This document shows positions 33,631-42,283 of a DNA stretch of 64,000 nucleotides, one piece after another (position 1 is the first letter of the stretch; each line of letters begins with the position of its first letter). The translations under genes and the position numbers were made by a program. The stretch comes from Rhizobium sp. BT04 (lineage in GTDB: Bacteria; Pseudomonadota; Alphaproteobacteria; Rhizobiales; Rhizobiaceae): positions 4,458,501 to 4,522,500 of the forward strand of contig NZ_CP125652.1 of the NCBI RefSeq assembly GCF_030053135.1. The letters run 5' to 3'. Under the pieces are notes generated by a model. The model did not search any database. It saw nothing but the letters and a program-made list of their open reading frames with translations, and was not told the DNA's origin.

Positions 33631-34472
33631 GCGCTGGCCTCGTCGGCACTGGTGGGAAAGGCAAGGCCGGACCATGCCGGCAGAACGAGGGAAACGGGTA
33701 TTTCGCCGGCGAGCAGCGGCGTGCCTGCCGCCATCGCGGCGCCGGCGCGGTCGATGCGCACGATGGCAAGTCCATGGTCGCCTTCGACCGAGCCGAGCGT
33801 TCCCACCGGCTTGCCGGCGGCGGTGATCTCGGTTCCCGTGCCTGGCAAGGCTGCAATGGCGGAGACGGTCACGACGCGCCGGCGCGCGGTGCCGCGGTGC
33901 TGCATGCGCGAGACGACCTCCTGGCCGACATAGCAGCCCTTCCTGAAGGAGAGGCCGCCGTTGAAATCCATGAGCACGTCATGCGGGAAGGCGTCCTGCA
34001 GGGCGAAGTCCGATCCCGATGTGACGATGCCGTGGCTGACACGCAGCGCGTCGTAGAGCGCTTGCGCGCCGTCGCCATGTTTGCCGGGCCGGCGGATCAG
34101 CGTGACGCCCGCCTTGGCGAAGCGGCTGTCGCGGACGCCTTGGCTGCCATCGGCATCCTCGCCCCAGGAAACGGTGACGCCCTCTTCGGGGCTTGGCGCA
34201 AGTGTGACGGCGGCGCGCAGCTTATACATGGTCAGCCGCTTCAGCAGGCCATCGCGTTGATCGGCATCCGTTTCGATCACGAAGCCTTCGCCGTCCTGCC
34301 AGATCATGAAGTCGAACAGGATCTTGCCCTGCGGCGTCAACAATGCCCCGGGCCGCGCTTCGTCGGGTTCAAGCGCGGTGATATCGGTGGTGATCAGGTT
34401 CTGCAGGAAGGATTGAGCTTCCGCGCCGCTGACAAGGAGCAATGAGCGGTCTTTCAGGAATACGGCTGGCAT
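33627..34472 (-). CDS. ygfZ: Folate-binding protein YgfZ (GcvT-like)
   Basis: A 281-residue GcvT-related tetrahydrofolate-binding protein that supports Fe-S cluster enzymes. The signature KGCYVGQEVVSRMQHRG carries the conserved Cys, and NLITTDI and MYKLRAAV near the N-terminus match the family. Two ATGs (34496 and 34472) are possible; the second gives the usual MPAVFLKDRSLLLVSG N-terminus. The 3' end is coupled to the HD gene by a GTGA overlap. Confidence 0.88.
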   Translation of the reverse strand: MPAVFLKDRSLLLVSGAEAQSFLQNLITTDITALEPDEARPGALLTPQGKILFDFMIWQDGEGFVIETDADQRDGLLKRLTMYKLRAAVTLAPSPEEGVTVSWGEDADGSQGVRDSRFAKAGVTLIRRPGKHGDGAQALYDALRVSHGIVTSGSDFALQDAFPHDVLMDFNGGLSFRKGCYVGQEVVSRMQHRGTARRRVVTVSAIAALPGTGTEITAAGKPVGTLGSVEGDHGLAIVRIDRAGAAMAAGTPLLAGEIPVSLVLPAWSGLAFPTSADEASA

Positions 34473-34569
34473 GGCGGAACCTGTCGCGTTGGTCATCGCT
34501 CAGAGGTATGTCTTTGCAGGATGGATCGCAAGCGCCATGCGAGAGGTAAAGGGCGCAGGCAGGACGGCG

Positions 34570-35328
34570 TCAATCGCCGGCGGTGAAGAATTTCCATTTC
34601 CCGTCGGGCTTGATGCCGAGACGATAGAAATTATACCCGCCGAATTCCTGCATGTCGGAAAGATCGCCTGCTGTGACGATGCGCAGCAGTTCGACGCGCT
34701 CCGGCGGCGTCAGCGACTTCAAGTCTTTCTCGGCAAAATAAGGCCAGACATACATTTCTTCAGGCGTGCCCTGGCCGACATGCACGAAGCCGGTCGAGAT
34801 GATGTCGAGCATGATGGCGAGGATCTCGTCTCCATCGGGATCACCCGAAAGATCCTTCAGCGTGCCGATCGGATCGTCGGTCGGCTCGCCCACGGTCACC
34901 TGCGTCTGCTCCGTGCCGGTGCCCATCAGCGGTCGCAGCCGTTCGAGATCGCCGGAGGCGGCCGCCTCGACGATCTGCTCGCGCATCTTGCGAACCGGCT
35001 CGGGCGCCTTGCTGATGTCGTAGATCACCTCCACCGGCTTGGAAGCATCCTGAGCACCCGGCGTCTTGTCGACACCCTGATTGTTCTGGCTGTTGACCAG
35101 CGGATCGGCCATGGGAACGCCGGAAGCGGTCCCACCCTGCGGCTGGCTCTGTCCCTGAGCGCTTCCCTGCGCGGCCGGGGCGTCATTGGCCGCCTGGCCG
35201 GGGATCTTGTGCAGTTCGGAAAGCGCGTAGGCTGCCGGCGCGAGGCAAATATTGCCGGCGGCGAGGCTGAACGCAAGCAGCACCGGCGCGAGCGGAATTC
35301 GCGAAACTTTCTCTTTACCGGTGCGCAT
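34570..35328 (-). CDS. Conserved exported protein of unknown function
   Basis: A 252-residue protein with a signal peptide (RIPLAPVLLAFSLAAGNICLAPAAYA), then a low-complexity Ala/Gln/Gly linker (about residues 45-95), then a folded C-terminal domain of about 150 residues. That domain includes MREQIVEAAASGDLERLRPL, EEMYVWPYFAEKDLKSL and GGYNFYRLGIKPDGKWKFF. The last part resembles domains seen in other rhizobial exported proteins, but I do not recognise a named family. It starts 18 bases after the upstream small gene stop, so the two are probably cotranscribed. Confidence 0.75.
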   Translation of the reverse strand: MRTGKEKVSRIPLAPVLLAFSLAAGNICLAPAAYALSELHKIPGQAANDAPAAQGSAQGQSQPQGGTASGVPMADPLVNSQNNQGVDKTPGAQDASKPVEVIYDISKAPEPVRKMREQIVEAAASGDLERLRPLMGTGTEQTQVTVGEPTDDPIGTLKDLSGDPDGDEILAIMLDIISTGFVHVGQGTPEEMYVWPYFAEKDLKSLTPPERVELLRIVTAGDLSDMQEFGGYNFYRLGIKPDGKWKFFTAGD

Positions 35329-35346
35329 CAAACTCTCTGATAACAA

Positions 35347-35604
35347 TTATTGCAGGGTGCGGTTGGCGGAAAATTCGCCGGCAAGCATGCGTTCGCGCAG
35401 CGAATCCAGCAAGGCTTCGGCGCTGTTTTCCCCGTGCAATCTGATGGTCTCTCTCAGTGCATGCGCAATGGCTGCATCAGCGATGATTTCAGGCTCGATT
35501 CCGTCGGCCATGCCGTCGGCCCAAGCCTCGTTCTGGTACTCCAGAGCCGCCTGCATCTTTTCGTGGACGATCATGTCGTCGATCTCGTTGAGGCTTGCTT
35601 CCAT
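35347..35604 (-). CDS. Small acidic protein, unknown function (85 aa)
   Basis: An 85-residue Ala/Glu-rich, mostly helical protein beginning MEASLNEIDDMIVHEKMQ, with no signal peptide or cysteine. GAGG lies 8-9 bases before the ATG at 35604. It is followed closely by the exported protein gene. No family was recognised; the helical charged pattern suggests a protein-binding role at most. Confidence 0.65.
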   Translation of the reverse strand: MEASLNEIDDMIVHEKMQAALEYQNEAWADGMADGIEPEIIADAAIAHALRETIRLHGENSAEALLDSLRERMLAGEFSANRTLQ

Positions 35605-35707
35605 TGTTTTTTCCTCAGAACTTCTCATGTCTTACTGCACCGTTAACAACACTAACAGCCTTTTCCCAAAACGACACGTCCGCATGCGAAAACAGGTTAA
35701 TTAAACG

Positions 35708-36142
35708 TCAATTTCCAAAACGCGAGGTAATTTCTGTGGCGAGTGTTGCACCTTCGTTACGGTAGCGCCCTTCTGCCACGATGGCCGCCGGGGTGCAATC
35801 GGTATAGACCGAGGCGAAGGCGCGATAGCCGCGATTGAAGGCCGCCGTGAGCTTTTCCCGACGCTGCGGCTCGCCCCCGGTCTCCGAATCGAGCAACTGC
35901 TGCATGCCGCTTCGCCACTCGTCGCCGCCTGCCGCCTTGCAGAGCGTTCTGAGATAATGCACCGAACCCAACACCTCCGCGAGCCGCGCCAGCTTGTCGT
36001 CATAGGGCACGGTCGCGGCTGGTGGCGGCGCAATCTCCTGCGTCTGCGGAGGCGGCGTATTCTTGCCCTGCGCCATAGTGGGGCCGGCCAAGACGAGGGC
36101 CAGCACGGGCAGAGACAGGAAAACGCGTCGCACGGGAATCAT
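35708..36142 (-). CDS. Exported TIGR02301-family protein
   Basis: A 144-residue protein with a signal peptide (MIPVRRVFLSLPVLALVLAG). The mature part holds two well-separated cysteines (YLRTLCKAAGG and YTDCTPAAI), which is what the TIGR02301 family of alphaproteobacterial proteins is known for, suggesting a periplasmic disulphide. LGSVHYLRTLC and AFNRGYRAFASVY are strongly patterned. The function is unknown. Confidence 0.83.
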   Translation of the reverse strand: MIPVRRVFLSLPVLALVLAGPTMAQGKNTPPPQTQEIAPPPAATVPYDDKLARLAEVLGSVHYLRTLCKAAGGDEWRSGMQQLLDSETGGEPQRREKLTAAFNRGYRAFASVYTDCTPAAIVAEGRYRNEGATLATEITSRFGN

Positions 36143-36201
36143 GCTTCACAGTTGATACGCTGAGCATGACGGCAACAAGGCGCGCCTGAAAGTTTCCACT
36201 T

Positions 36202-36618
36202 CTATTCGCCGCCCGAAATCCGCTCCGCGCATTCGAGCACGCTCTGCGGCACGGGCAATCGCCGGATTTCCTCCACCGTGTACCAGCCGAGAGCGGCGGC
36301 ATCGTCGGCGGCTTCGGCCACGGCGTCCTCATCCGCATCGACGCGAAAGACCGACAGCAGGAAATGGCTGTTGATGCTGCCGTCGGCGGCATGCGTCTTC
36401 AGGTCATAGGTCGAAAACAGCCGCGGATTACGGGCGAAAATGCCGGTTTCCTCGCGGAATTCCCGCAATGCCGTTTCCTCCGGCGTTTCACCCGGTTCGG
36501 CGCGTCCGCCGGGAAAGGCATACATGTCGGCGGAAGGCGAGTTGCGCCGCAATACCAGAAGGAAGCGTCCGTCGCGTTCGAGAATGGCGGACGAGGCGGC
36601 TTTGGCGGTGGAGGTCAT
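36202..36618 (-). CDS. Nudix hydrolase
   Basis: A 138-residue Nudix hydrolase with a complete Nudix box: GGRAEPGET followed by REFREETGI, containing the metal-binding REXXEE. The domain starts at [16 protein letters not shown]. Family members hydrolyse nucleoside diphosphates linked to another moiety; the sequence most resembles ADP-ribose pyrophosphatase and MutT-like forms but the substrate is open. It is divergent from the YnfA gene. Confidence 0.88.
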   Translation of the reverse strand: MTSTAKAASSAILERDGRFLLVLRRNSPSADMYAFPGGRAEPGETPEETALREFREETGIFARNPRLFSTYDLKTHAADGSINSHFLLSVFRVDADEDAVAEAADDAAALGWYTVEEIRRLPVPQSVLECAERISGGE

Positions 36619-36689
36619 CGGGTCTGCTCTTGCTGTGGTCGCCCATCTTATCGGATGAAGAGTGCGACCGGGATTCGAAAGGTGCTTCC

Positions 36690-37010
36690 GTGACCTACAT
36701 CATCTTTGCCTTTGCCGCTCTCCTCGAGATATCTGGCTGCTTTGCCTTCTGGGCATGGCTGAAGCTCGAAAAGCCCGTCTGGTGGCTGGCGCCGGGCATG
36801 GTCTCGCTCGCACTTTTTGCCTGGCTTCTGACGCTTGTGCCGAGCGGGGCCGCCGGCCGCACTTTCGCGGCCTATGGCGGCATTTACATCCTTGCCTCGC
36901 TGCTCTGGCTGTGGTTGGTCGAAGCCCGCGTGCCTGATCGTTACGATATCGGCGGCGCGCTGATCTGCCTTGCTGGCGCCAGCCTCATCCTCTTCGCGCC
37001 GAGAGGTTGA
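36690..37010 (+). CDS. YnfA/UPF0060 family small membrane protein
   Basis: A 106-residue inner-membrane protein with four predicted helices. Hallmarks are [18 protein letters not shown] near the start, [19 protein letters not shown] in the third helix and [18 protein letters not shown] at the end, matching YnfA of E. coli in length and sequence. Related proteins are small-multidrug-resistance-like. The GTG start gives the exact family N-terminus. It reads in the same direction as the SRAP gene, 41 bases apart. Confidence 0.9.
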   Translation: MTYIIFAFAALLEISGCFAFWAWLKLEKPVWWLAPGMVSLALFAWLLTLVPSGAAGRTFAAYGGIYILASLLWLWLVEARVPDRYDIGGALICLAGASLILFAPRG

Positions 37011-37051
37011 GGCGCCTTGACCAGACTCGGGACGGGTGCAAAGACAGGCCG

Positions 37052-37816
37052 ATGTGTGGACGTTTCGCTCTGACAATCTCCAGCGCCGACCTGCGCGACT
37101 TCTTCTCCGGTCTCGATCTCGACGACTTTCCGGCGCGCTACAATATCGCGCCGACGCAACCGATCCTCGTCGTCATCGCGGGCGAGGGCAGGGACCAGGG
37201 CAGCAATTTGGCCGATCGCCGCGCCGTGCTCGTGCGCTGGGGCCTGACGCCGGGCTGGGTCAAGGATCCGAGGGACTTCCCGTTGCTGATCAATGCGCGC
37301 TCTGAGACCGCGATCGGCAAGGCCTCCTTTCGGGCCGCCATGCGTCATCGCCGCGTGCTTATCCCGGCCTCCGGCTTTTATGAATGGCACCGCCCGTCCA
37401 AGGAAAGCGGCGAACGGCCGCAGGCCTATTGGATCAGGCCGCGTCGGGGCGGGGTCGTCGCCTTTGCCGGGCTGATGGAGACATGGTCCTCGGCTGACGG
37501 CTCCGAGGTCGATACCGGTGCGATCCTGACGACGTCAGCCAATTCGGGCATTTCAGCGATCCATGATCGCATGCCTGTCGTCATCAAACCCGAAGATTTT
37601 TCGCGCTGGCTCGATTGCAAGAGGCAGGAACCGCGCGAGGTGGCAGAGCTGATGCGGCCCGTTCAGGACGACTTCTTCGAGGCCGTCCCGGTCTCCGACA
37701 AGGTCAACAAGGTCGCCAATATGGGTCCCGACCTGCAGGAGCCGGTCGTCATCGAAAAGCCGCTGAAGGCGCCCGAGAAACAAAGACCTGACGACGGCCA
37801 GCTCAGCTTTTTCTGA
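37052..37816 (+). CDS. SOS response-associated peptidase (SRAP/YedK, HMCES family)
   Basis: A 254-residue SRAP-domain protein that forms covalent crosslinks with abasic sites in single-stranded DNA through Cys2 after Met removal. MCGRF at the N-terminus supplies Cys2, RYNIAPTQ the conserved Asn, PASGFYEWH the Glu and AIHDRMPVV the His. The ATG at 37052 is required to place Cys2 correctly. No LexA box was identified upstream. Confidence 0.92.
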   Translation: MCGRFALTISSADLRDFFSGLDLDDFPARYNIAPTQPILVVIAGEGRDQGSNLADRRAVLVRWGLTPGWVKDPRDFPLLINARSETAIGKASFRAAMRHRRVLIPASGFYEWHRPSKESGERPQAYWIRPRRGGVVAFAGLMETWSSADGSEVDTGAILTTSANSGISAIHDRMPVVIKPEDFSRWLDCKRQEPREVAELMRPVQDDFFEAVPVSDKVNKVANMGPDLQEPVVIEKPLKAPEKQRPDDGQLSFF

Positions 37817-37825
37817 ACCCTATCC

Positions 37826-37852
37826 ACGTCGGCGACCTATCGGCGCCGACGT
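37826..37852 (+). terminator. Hairpin after the SRAP gene
   Basis: ACGTCGGCG (37826-37834) and CGCCGACGT (37844-37852) form a 9-bp stem with a 9-base loop, 10 bases after the stop codon. It lacks a T-run, so terminator function is uncertain. Confidence 0.4.
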
Positions 37853-38028
37853 CTCGCATCAGCGGCGGCGATGCGTCGCTTCATCCATCAGATTTTTTTC
37901 GGGTTGTGCTTATGTCGCCAGAGCGTCGTCGGGAGATTTCCGGCGATCGCCTCGTCATGCATTTCGTCAGCGGTGCCTAACGCATGTAACCCGAAAGCAC
38001 GCATGACCCCAATTTGAAGCCTTCCGCC

Positions 38029-38175
38029 TCAAGCGGATTTCTTGACGCTGGTCGGCTTGTGCTTCGCCATCAGCGATGCTGCGGCAACAGCCTTCAGGCC
38101 GAGGGGGCGATAGTTGGCGGCGAGGTCTGGCTTGGCCGCCTGCTGTTCGCCGATACTGCTTTTCTTCGAAGTCAC
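38029..38175 (-). CDS. Small basic protein (48 aa), unknown function
   Basis: A 48-residue frame begins with GTG after a perfect AAGGAG placed 6 bases upstream. It reads MTSKKSSIGEQQAAKPDL at the start and NYRPLGLKAVAAASLMAKHK in the middle, and ends in KKSA. It is lysine-rich with a central Ala-rich helix and no signal peptide. The strong ribosome-binding site and coherent basic composition support a real gene. I believe similar short proteins occur in other rhizobia, but this was not checked. Confidence 0.65.
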   Translation of the reverse strand: MTSKKSSIGEQQAAKPDLAANYRPLGLKAVAAASLMAKHKPTSVKKSA

Positions 38176-38486
38176 GATACTCTCCTTACGTGGTTCTTCC
38201 CTGGGTATTTTATCGTTTGATGTTTCGTCACGAATAGCGACAAAACGGGGGCGTAGCTTATCAGGAATTGTAAACGCCCACCATAATTCGCGAGGCTTAA
38301 CTGGAGCCTACGTTGGTTAATACTTACTGAAGGGAGCGGTTCCGATAAAAACGCGAAAGCGGTTTTCTGGGGAAAGGCACGCAACGGTTTTCCCCGGGAC
38401 AAAGCGCATGCTTTTCCCGGTGATCCGTTAGAACGACGGGGAGAGAAGCATTTCCGTCATTCGAGAAATCCGGAAATGCTCGGAGG
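38176..38486. other. Intergenic region with repeats and a hairpin downstream of pssA
   Basis: 311 bases with no convincing gene. GCATTTCCG (38448-38456) pairs with CGGAAATGC (38471-38479) just downstream of the pssA stop on the minus strand and may terminate it. Upstream of that, CGGTTTTCTGGGGAAA and CGGTTTTCCCCGGGA form a short direct/inverted repeat around 38354-38400. The promoter of the small gene at 38175 should lie near 38190-38230, which is A/T-rich. Confidence 0.45.
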
Positions 38487-39332
38487 TCAGATGTGCCGGC
38501 CGATGTCGTCGTCGCCGACGCCGGGTTCCTCGATCGTCAGCGTCCCGTATTTCCGCTGCCATTTCCGCGCGCCGAAGGGAAGCGATGCGAGGTAGGCGGC
38601 AACGGTAAAGACCATCACTTCCCAGGTGTAGCTCATCAGCAGCGCCACATAGAGCACGACGCCGAGCATCATCGGCAGCACGAGATCGCGCCGCAGGCGG
38701 TTGCCTTCCGATTTGCCCGACCAGACCGGCAGCCGGCTGATCAGCAGGAAGGCGATGAGCACGGTGTAGATCGACGAGAGATAGGCAAAGGTGCGGTCCG
38801 TCGTCAGTCCGAGGAAGCCGAGATAGACCGGCAACAGCACCAGCATGGCGCCGGCCGGCGCCGGCACGCCGACGAAATATTCCGATTGCCAGCTCGCCTT
38901 GTTCTCGCGTTCGGCCATGACGTTGAAGCGGGCAAGGCGAAGCCCCGCGGCGATCGCATAGATCAGGGCGGCGATCCAGCCGAGCGAACGGGCCTGGTCG
39001 AGTGCGAAGACATAAACGACGAGGGCGGGTGCGACGCCGAAATTGACGATGTCGGCAAGCGAATCCATCTGCGCCCCGAACTTCGAGGTCGCCTTCATCA
39101 GCCGCGCCACGCGCCCGTCGATGCCGTCGAGGAAGGCGGCGAGCAGCACCATCGAGACGGCGAGTTCGTAACGGTTCTCGAAAGCCAGCCGGATGCCGGT
39201 CAGCCCGGCGCAGATCGCCAGAATGGTGATGAGGTTCGGGAAGACGAGGCGCAGCGGGATTTCGCGCAGCCGGGGGCCGCGGGCGGAATCATCAGGTCCA
39301 TTGGGCTCGAAGGGCGGAAAGGGCGTTTCCAT
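38487..39332 (-). CDS. pssA: CDP-diacylglycerol-serine O-phosphatidyltransferase PssA
   Basis: A 281-residue inner-membrane CDP-alcohol phosphatidyltransferase making phosphatidylserine. The catalytic signature DG-x2-AR-x8-G-x3-D-x3-D is complete, spanning DGRVARLMKATSKFGAQMD and the following SLAD. About seven hydrophobic segments follow. It lies 10 bases downstream of psd, so the two sequential enzymes of phosphatidylethanolamine synthesis form one operon. It belongs to the small type II Pss family of rhizobia rather than the E. coli type. Confidence 0.93.
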   Translation of the reverse strand: METPFPPFEPNGPDDSARGPRLREIPLRLVFPNLITILAICAGLTGIRLAFENRYELAVSMVLLAAFLDGIDGRVARLMKATSKFGAQMDSLADIVNFGVAPALVVYVFALDQARSLGWIAALIYAIAAGLRLARFNVMAERENKASWQSEYFVGVPAPAGAMLVLLPVYLGFLGLTTDRTFAYLSSIYTVLIAFLLISRLPVWSGKSEGNRLRRDLVLPMMLGVVLYVALLMSYTWEVMVFTVAAYLASLPFGARKWQRKYGTLTIEEPGVGDDDIGRHI

Positions 39333-39342
39333 ATCGACGTTC

Positions 39343-40041
39343 CTAGCTGCGGCGGCTGATGACGGGACCCTTGGCGGAGGCGAATTCGGCGATCACGGTT
39401 TCTCCCGCAACTGCCGTCTGGCCGAGCGAGACGCGGGGTGCCGCACCGGCCGGCAGGAACACGTCGAGCCGCGAGCCGAAACGGATCAGCCCGAAGCGCT
39501 CGCCGGCATCCACCGGCTCGTTGGGGTTCGCCCAGCAGAGGATGCGGCGCGCCACGAGGCCGGCGATCTGCACGACGCCGATCTGGCCGTGGCGGGTTTC
39601 GATGACAAGCCCGTTGCGCTCATTGTCCTCGCTCGCCTTGTCGAGCTCGGCATTGACGAAGCTGCCGGAGCGGTAGTTGATGCTGACGATCCGCCCGCGC
39701 ATCGGCGCCCGGTTCACGTGGCAATTGAAGACGTTCATGAAAACGGAAATGCGCAGCATCGGCTCGGAGCCGAGGTTGAGCTCGGCCGGCGGGGTCACCA
39801 TTTGGATCGCCGAGACCTTGCCGTCGGCGGGAGAGATCACCAGATCGTCGTCCTGCGGGGTCACGCGTTCGGGATCGCGGAAGAAATAGGCGCACCACAG
39901 CGTGAAGATCATGCCGATCCAGAAGAGCGGCTTGAAGATCCAGCCGAGGACCAGCGATGCGACGAAGAAGGCGGCAACGAAGGGATAACCCTCCTTATGC
40001 ACGGGGACGATCGTGTTGCGAACCGTGTTGAACAGGCTCAT
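39343..40041 (-). CDS. psd: Phosphatidylserine decarboxylase Psd
   Basis: A 232-residue pyruvoyl enzyme converting phosphatidylserine to phosphatidylethanolamine. It is the short, archaeal/alphaproteobacterial type. The self-cleavage Gly-Ser lies in [13 protein letters not shown] near the C-terminus. [10 protein letters not shown] and [13 protein letters not shown] are family motifs, and an N-terminal hydrophobic segment anchors it. The ATG at 40041 has AAGGAG about 10 bases upstream. It is first in the psd-pssA operon. Confidence 0.94.
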   Translation of the reverse strand: MSLFNTVRNTIVPVHKEGYPFVAAFFVASLVLGWIFKPLFWIGMIFTLWCAYFFRDPERVTPQDDDLVISPADGKVSAIQMVTPPAELNLGSEPMLRISVFMNVFNCHVNRAPMRGRIVSINYRSGSFVNAELDKASEDNERNGLVIETRHGQIGVVQIAGLVARRILCWANPNEPVDAGERFGLIRFGSRLDVFLPAGAAPRVSLGQTAVAGETVIAEFASAKGPVISRRS

Positions 40042-40174
40042 GCTGCCGGTCTCCTTGCGTTGTCGTTTTTTGCTGGTTAGCGAAAAACCGTCTCCGGGGC
40101 AATGCTGTGGCCCCGGCACTGGTTCCTACGCCGGGGTTCTGAACAACAAAAGCCTGCCGGCATCGGTCTCTGGT

Positions 40175-42052
40175 TCAGCTTGCCGGAGCAAGCCGGGTGA
40201 TCACGCCGAGGTCGTCGCTTTCGCGCACCTGCTTCAGATGTTCCTCCGCCTGGATCGCTTCGCGCTGGCGGTTCCACATCGAGGCATAGAGGCCGTTCTG
40301 TTCGAGCAGGGCAGCATGCGTCCCGCGCTCGGCGATCTCGCCGCTTTTCAAGACGATGATCTCGTCGGCGCCGATGACGGTGGAAAGCCGGTGGGCGATA
40401 ACAAGCGTGGTGCGGTTTTTCGACACCACGTCGAGTGCGGTCTGGATTTCCCGTTCCGTCGTCGTGTCGAGCGCCGACGTCGCCTCGTCGAGAATCAGGA
40501 TCGGCGGCGCCTTGAGGATGGTGCGGGCGATCGCCACCCGCTGCTTCTCGCCGCCCGATAGCTTCAGGCCGCGTTCGCCGACCTTGGTCTCGAACCCCTC
40601 GGGCAGCGTCTCGATGAAATGGGCAATCTGCGCCACCTCGGCTGCTGCAAAGACCTCGCCGTCGCTCGCCGATGTGCGGCCGTAGCGGATGTTGTAGGCG
40701 ACCGTGTCGTTGAAGAGTACGGTATCCTGCGGCACCATGCCGATCGCCGAGCGCAGGCTTTTCTGCGTCACCGTGCGGATATCCTGGCCGTCAACGGTGA
40801 TCGTGCCGCTCTGGATATCGTAGAAACGATAGAGCAGCCGCGACAGCGTCGATTTGCCGGCGCCCGACGGGCCGACGACGGCGACCGTCTTGCCGGCCGG
40901 CACCTCGAAGGAAATACCCTTCAGGATCGGACGGGCCGGATCATAGGAGAAGTGCACGTCCTTGAAGGCGATAGCGCCCTGGCCGATCCGAAGCTCGTCT
41001 GCGTCAGGCGCATCCCTGACCTCGGCCTTCACTTCGAGCAGATCGAACATCTGCTCGATATCGGTCAGCCCCTGGCGGATTTCGCGGTAGACGAAGCCGA
41101 TGAAGTTGAGCGGTGCGGAAAGCTGCAGCAGCATCGAATTGACGAAGACGAAATCACCGACCGTCTGCTCGCCGCGCTGCACGGCCAACGCCGACAGCAC
41201 CAGCATGATGGTCGTGCCGATGCCGAAGATGACGCCCTGGCCGAAGTTCAGCCAGCCGAGCGAAGTCCAGACATCGGTCGCGGCCTTCTCGTAGCGTTCC
41301 ATCGATTTGTCGAAGCGTTTCGCCTCCATCTCTTCGTTGCCGAAATATTTGACGGTCTCGAAATTGAGGAGAGAGTCGATCGCCTTGGTGTTGGCGTCGG
41401 TATCGCTGTCGTTCATCGACCGGCGGATGGCGATCCGCCAGTCGGACGCGCGGATTGTGAACCAGATATAGGCCCAGACGGTGAAGGCGGTGACAGTGAG
41501 ATAGGAGAAGCCGTAGCCCCACCAGAAGATCGCTGCCGTCAGCAGGAATTCGATGACGGTCGGCACCGAATTGAGGATCGTGAAACGCACGATCGTTTCG
41601 ATGCCCTTGGTGCCGCGCTCGATGATGCGCGAGAGGCCGCCGGTCTTGCGCTCCAGATGGAAGCGCAGCGACAGCTCGTGCATGTGCACGAAGGTCCGGT
41701 AGGCGAGCTGGCGCACCGCATGTTGGCCGACGCTGGCAAACAGCGCATCGCGCAGCTGGTTGAGGCCGAGCTGGATGAGCCGGGTGATGTTGTAGGCGAT
41801 GACAAGGGCGATGGCGCCGGCAAGCAGCGGCGGCACCGAGCCGGCAAGATCCATCCTGCCGTTCAGCGCATCGGTCGACCACTTGAAGAAATAGGGAACG
41901 AGCAGCAGCACGAACTTGGAAATCAGCAGAAAGACCGAGGCCCAGACGACGCGCATCTTCAGGTCGGTGCGGCCGGCCGGCCACATATAGGGCCATAGGT
42001 TGAGAAGTGTGCGCAGCAGGTTGGATTCCGAGACTGTCTTGCTGTTTGCCAT
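40175..42052 (-). CDS. Atm1-type ABC exporter (permease fused to ATPase)
   Basis: A 625-residue half-transporter. Six membrane helices lie in residues about 30-320, with the nucleotide-binding domain at about 360-600: Walker A VVGPSGAGKSTL, signature LSGGEKQRVAIAR and Walker B ILILDEATSALD. The sequence is of the Atm1/HMT1 class, where bacterial members export glutathione conjugates and metals. The extended MWPAGRTDLKMRVVWAS N-terminus is typical of that class. It is upstream of psd on the same strand, 133 bases away, but probably independent. Confidence 0.9.
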   Translation of the reverse strand: MANSKTVSESNLLRTLLNLWPYMWPAGRTDLKMRVVWASVFLLISKFVLLLVPYFFKWSTDALNGRMDLAGSVPPLLAGAIALVIAYNITRLIQLGLNQLRDALFASVGQHAVRQLAYRTFVHMHELSLRFHLERKTGGLSRIIERGTKGIETIVRFTILNSVPTVIEFLLTAAIFWWGYGFSYLTVTAFTVWAYIWFTIRASDWRIAIRRSMNDSDTDANTKAIDSLLNFETVKYFGNEEMEAKRFDKSMERYEKAATDVWTSLGWLNFGQGVIFGIGTTIMLVLSALAVQRGEQTVGDFVFVNSMLLQLSAPLNFIGFVYREIRQGLTDIEQMFDLLEVKAEVRDAPDADELRIGQGAIAFKDVHFSYDPARPILKGISFEVPAGKTVAVVGPSGAGKSTLSRLLYRFYDIQSGTITVDGQDIRTVTQKSLRSAIGMVPQDTVLFNDTVAYNIRYGRTSASDGEVFAAAEVAQIAHFIETLPEGFETKVGERGLKLSGGEKQRVAIARTILKAPPILILDEATSALDTTTEREIQTALDVVSKNRTTLVIAHRLSTVIGADEIIVLKSGEIAERGTHAALLEQNGLYASMWNRQREAIQAEEHLKQVRESDDLGVITRLAPAS

Positions 42053-42229
42053 GATTGTCTCCAGCCCGGATGGGCTTGCCGCGATTTGCGGCGCTTCGAT
42101 GCAGGAGTGGGGACCGGGACGTGCCTGAGAGCGCTTCCCGCAATTGATCCGCAGCCGCTACCGCCAGATAAGGTGCCGGGCGGACGAATACAACAAATGC
42201 AAGGGTCAGGAAAAGACAGGCCGGGCAAC

Positions 42230-42262
42230 TACAGCGCTGCTTTTCAGACGCGCAAGTCTCGG
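42230..42262. repeat. Degenerate trace of the rhizobial intergenic repeat (copy D)
   Basis: TACAGCGCTGCTTTTCAGAC followed by GCGCAAG resembles the first hairpin of the repeat at 300-342, with the outer right arm lost. It lies between the LysM gene and the ABC exporter. Confidence 0.4.
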
Positions 42263-42283
42263 CCTCGTCATGTTATTTGGCGC

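Noticed and set aside
40619..41998. A 459-codon open frame antisense to the ABC exporter
   Set aside because: Low-information His/Asp/Arg-rich product; the ABC exporter frame has all catalytic motifs.
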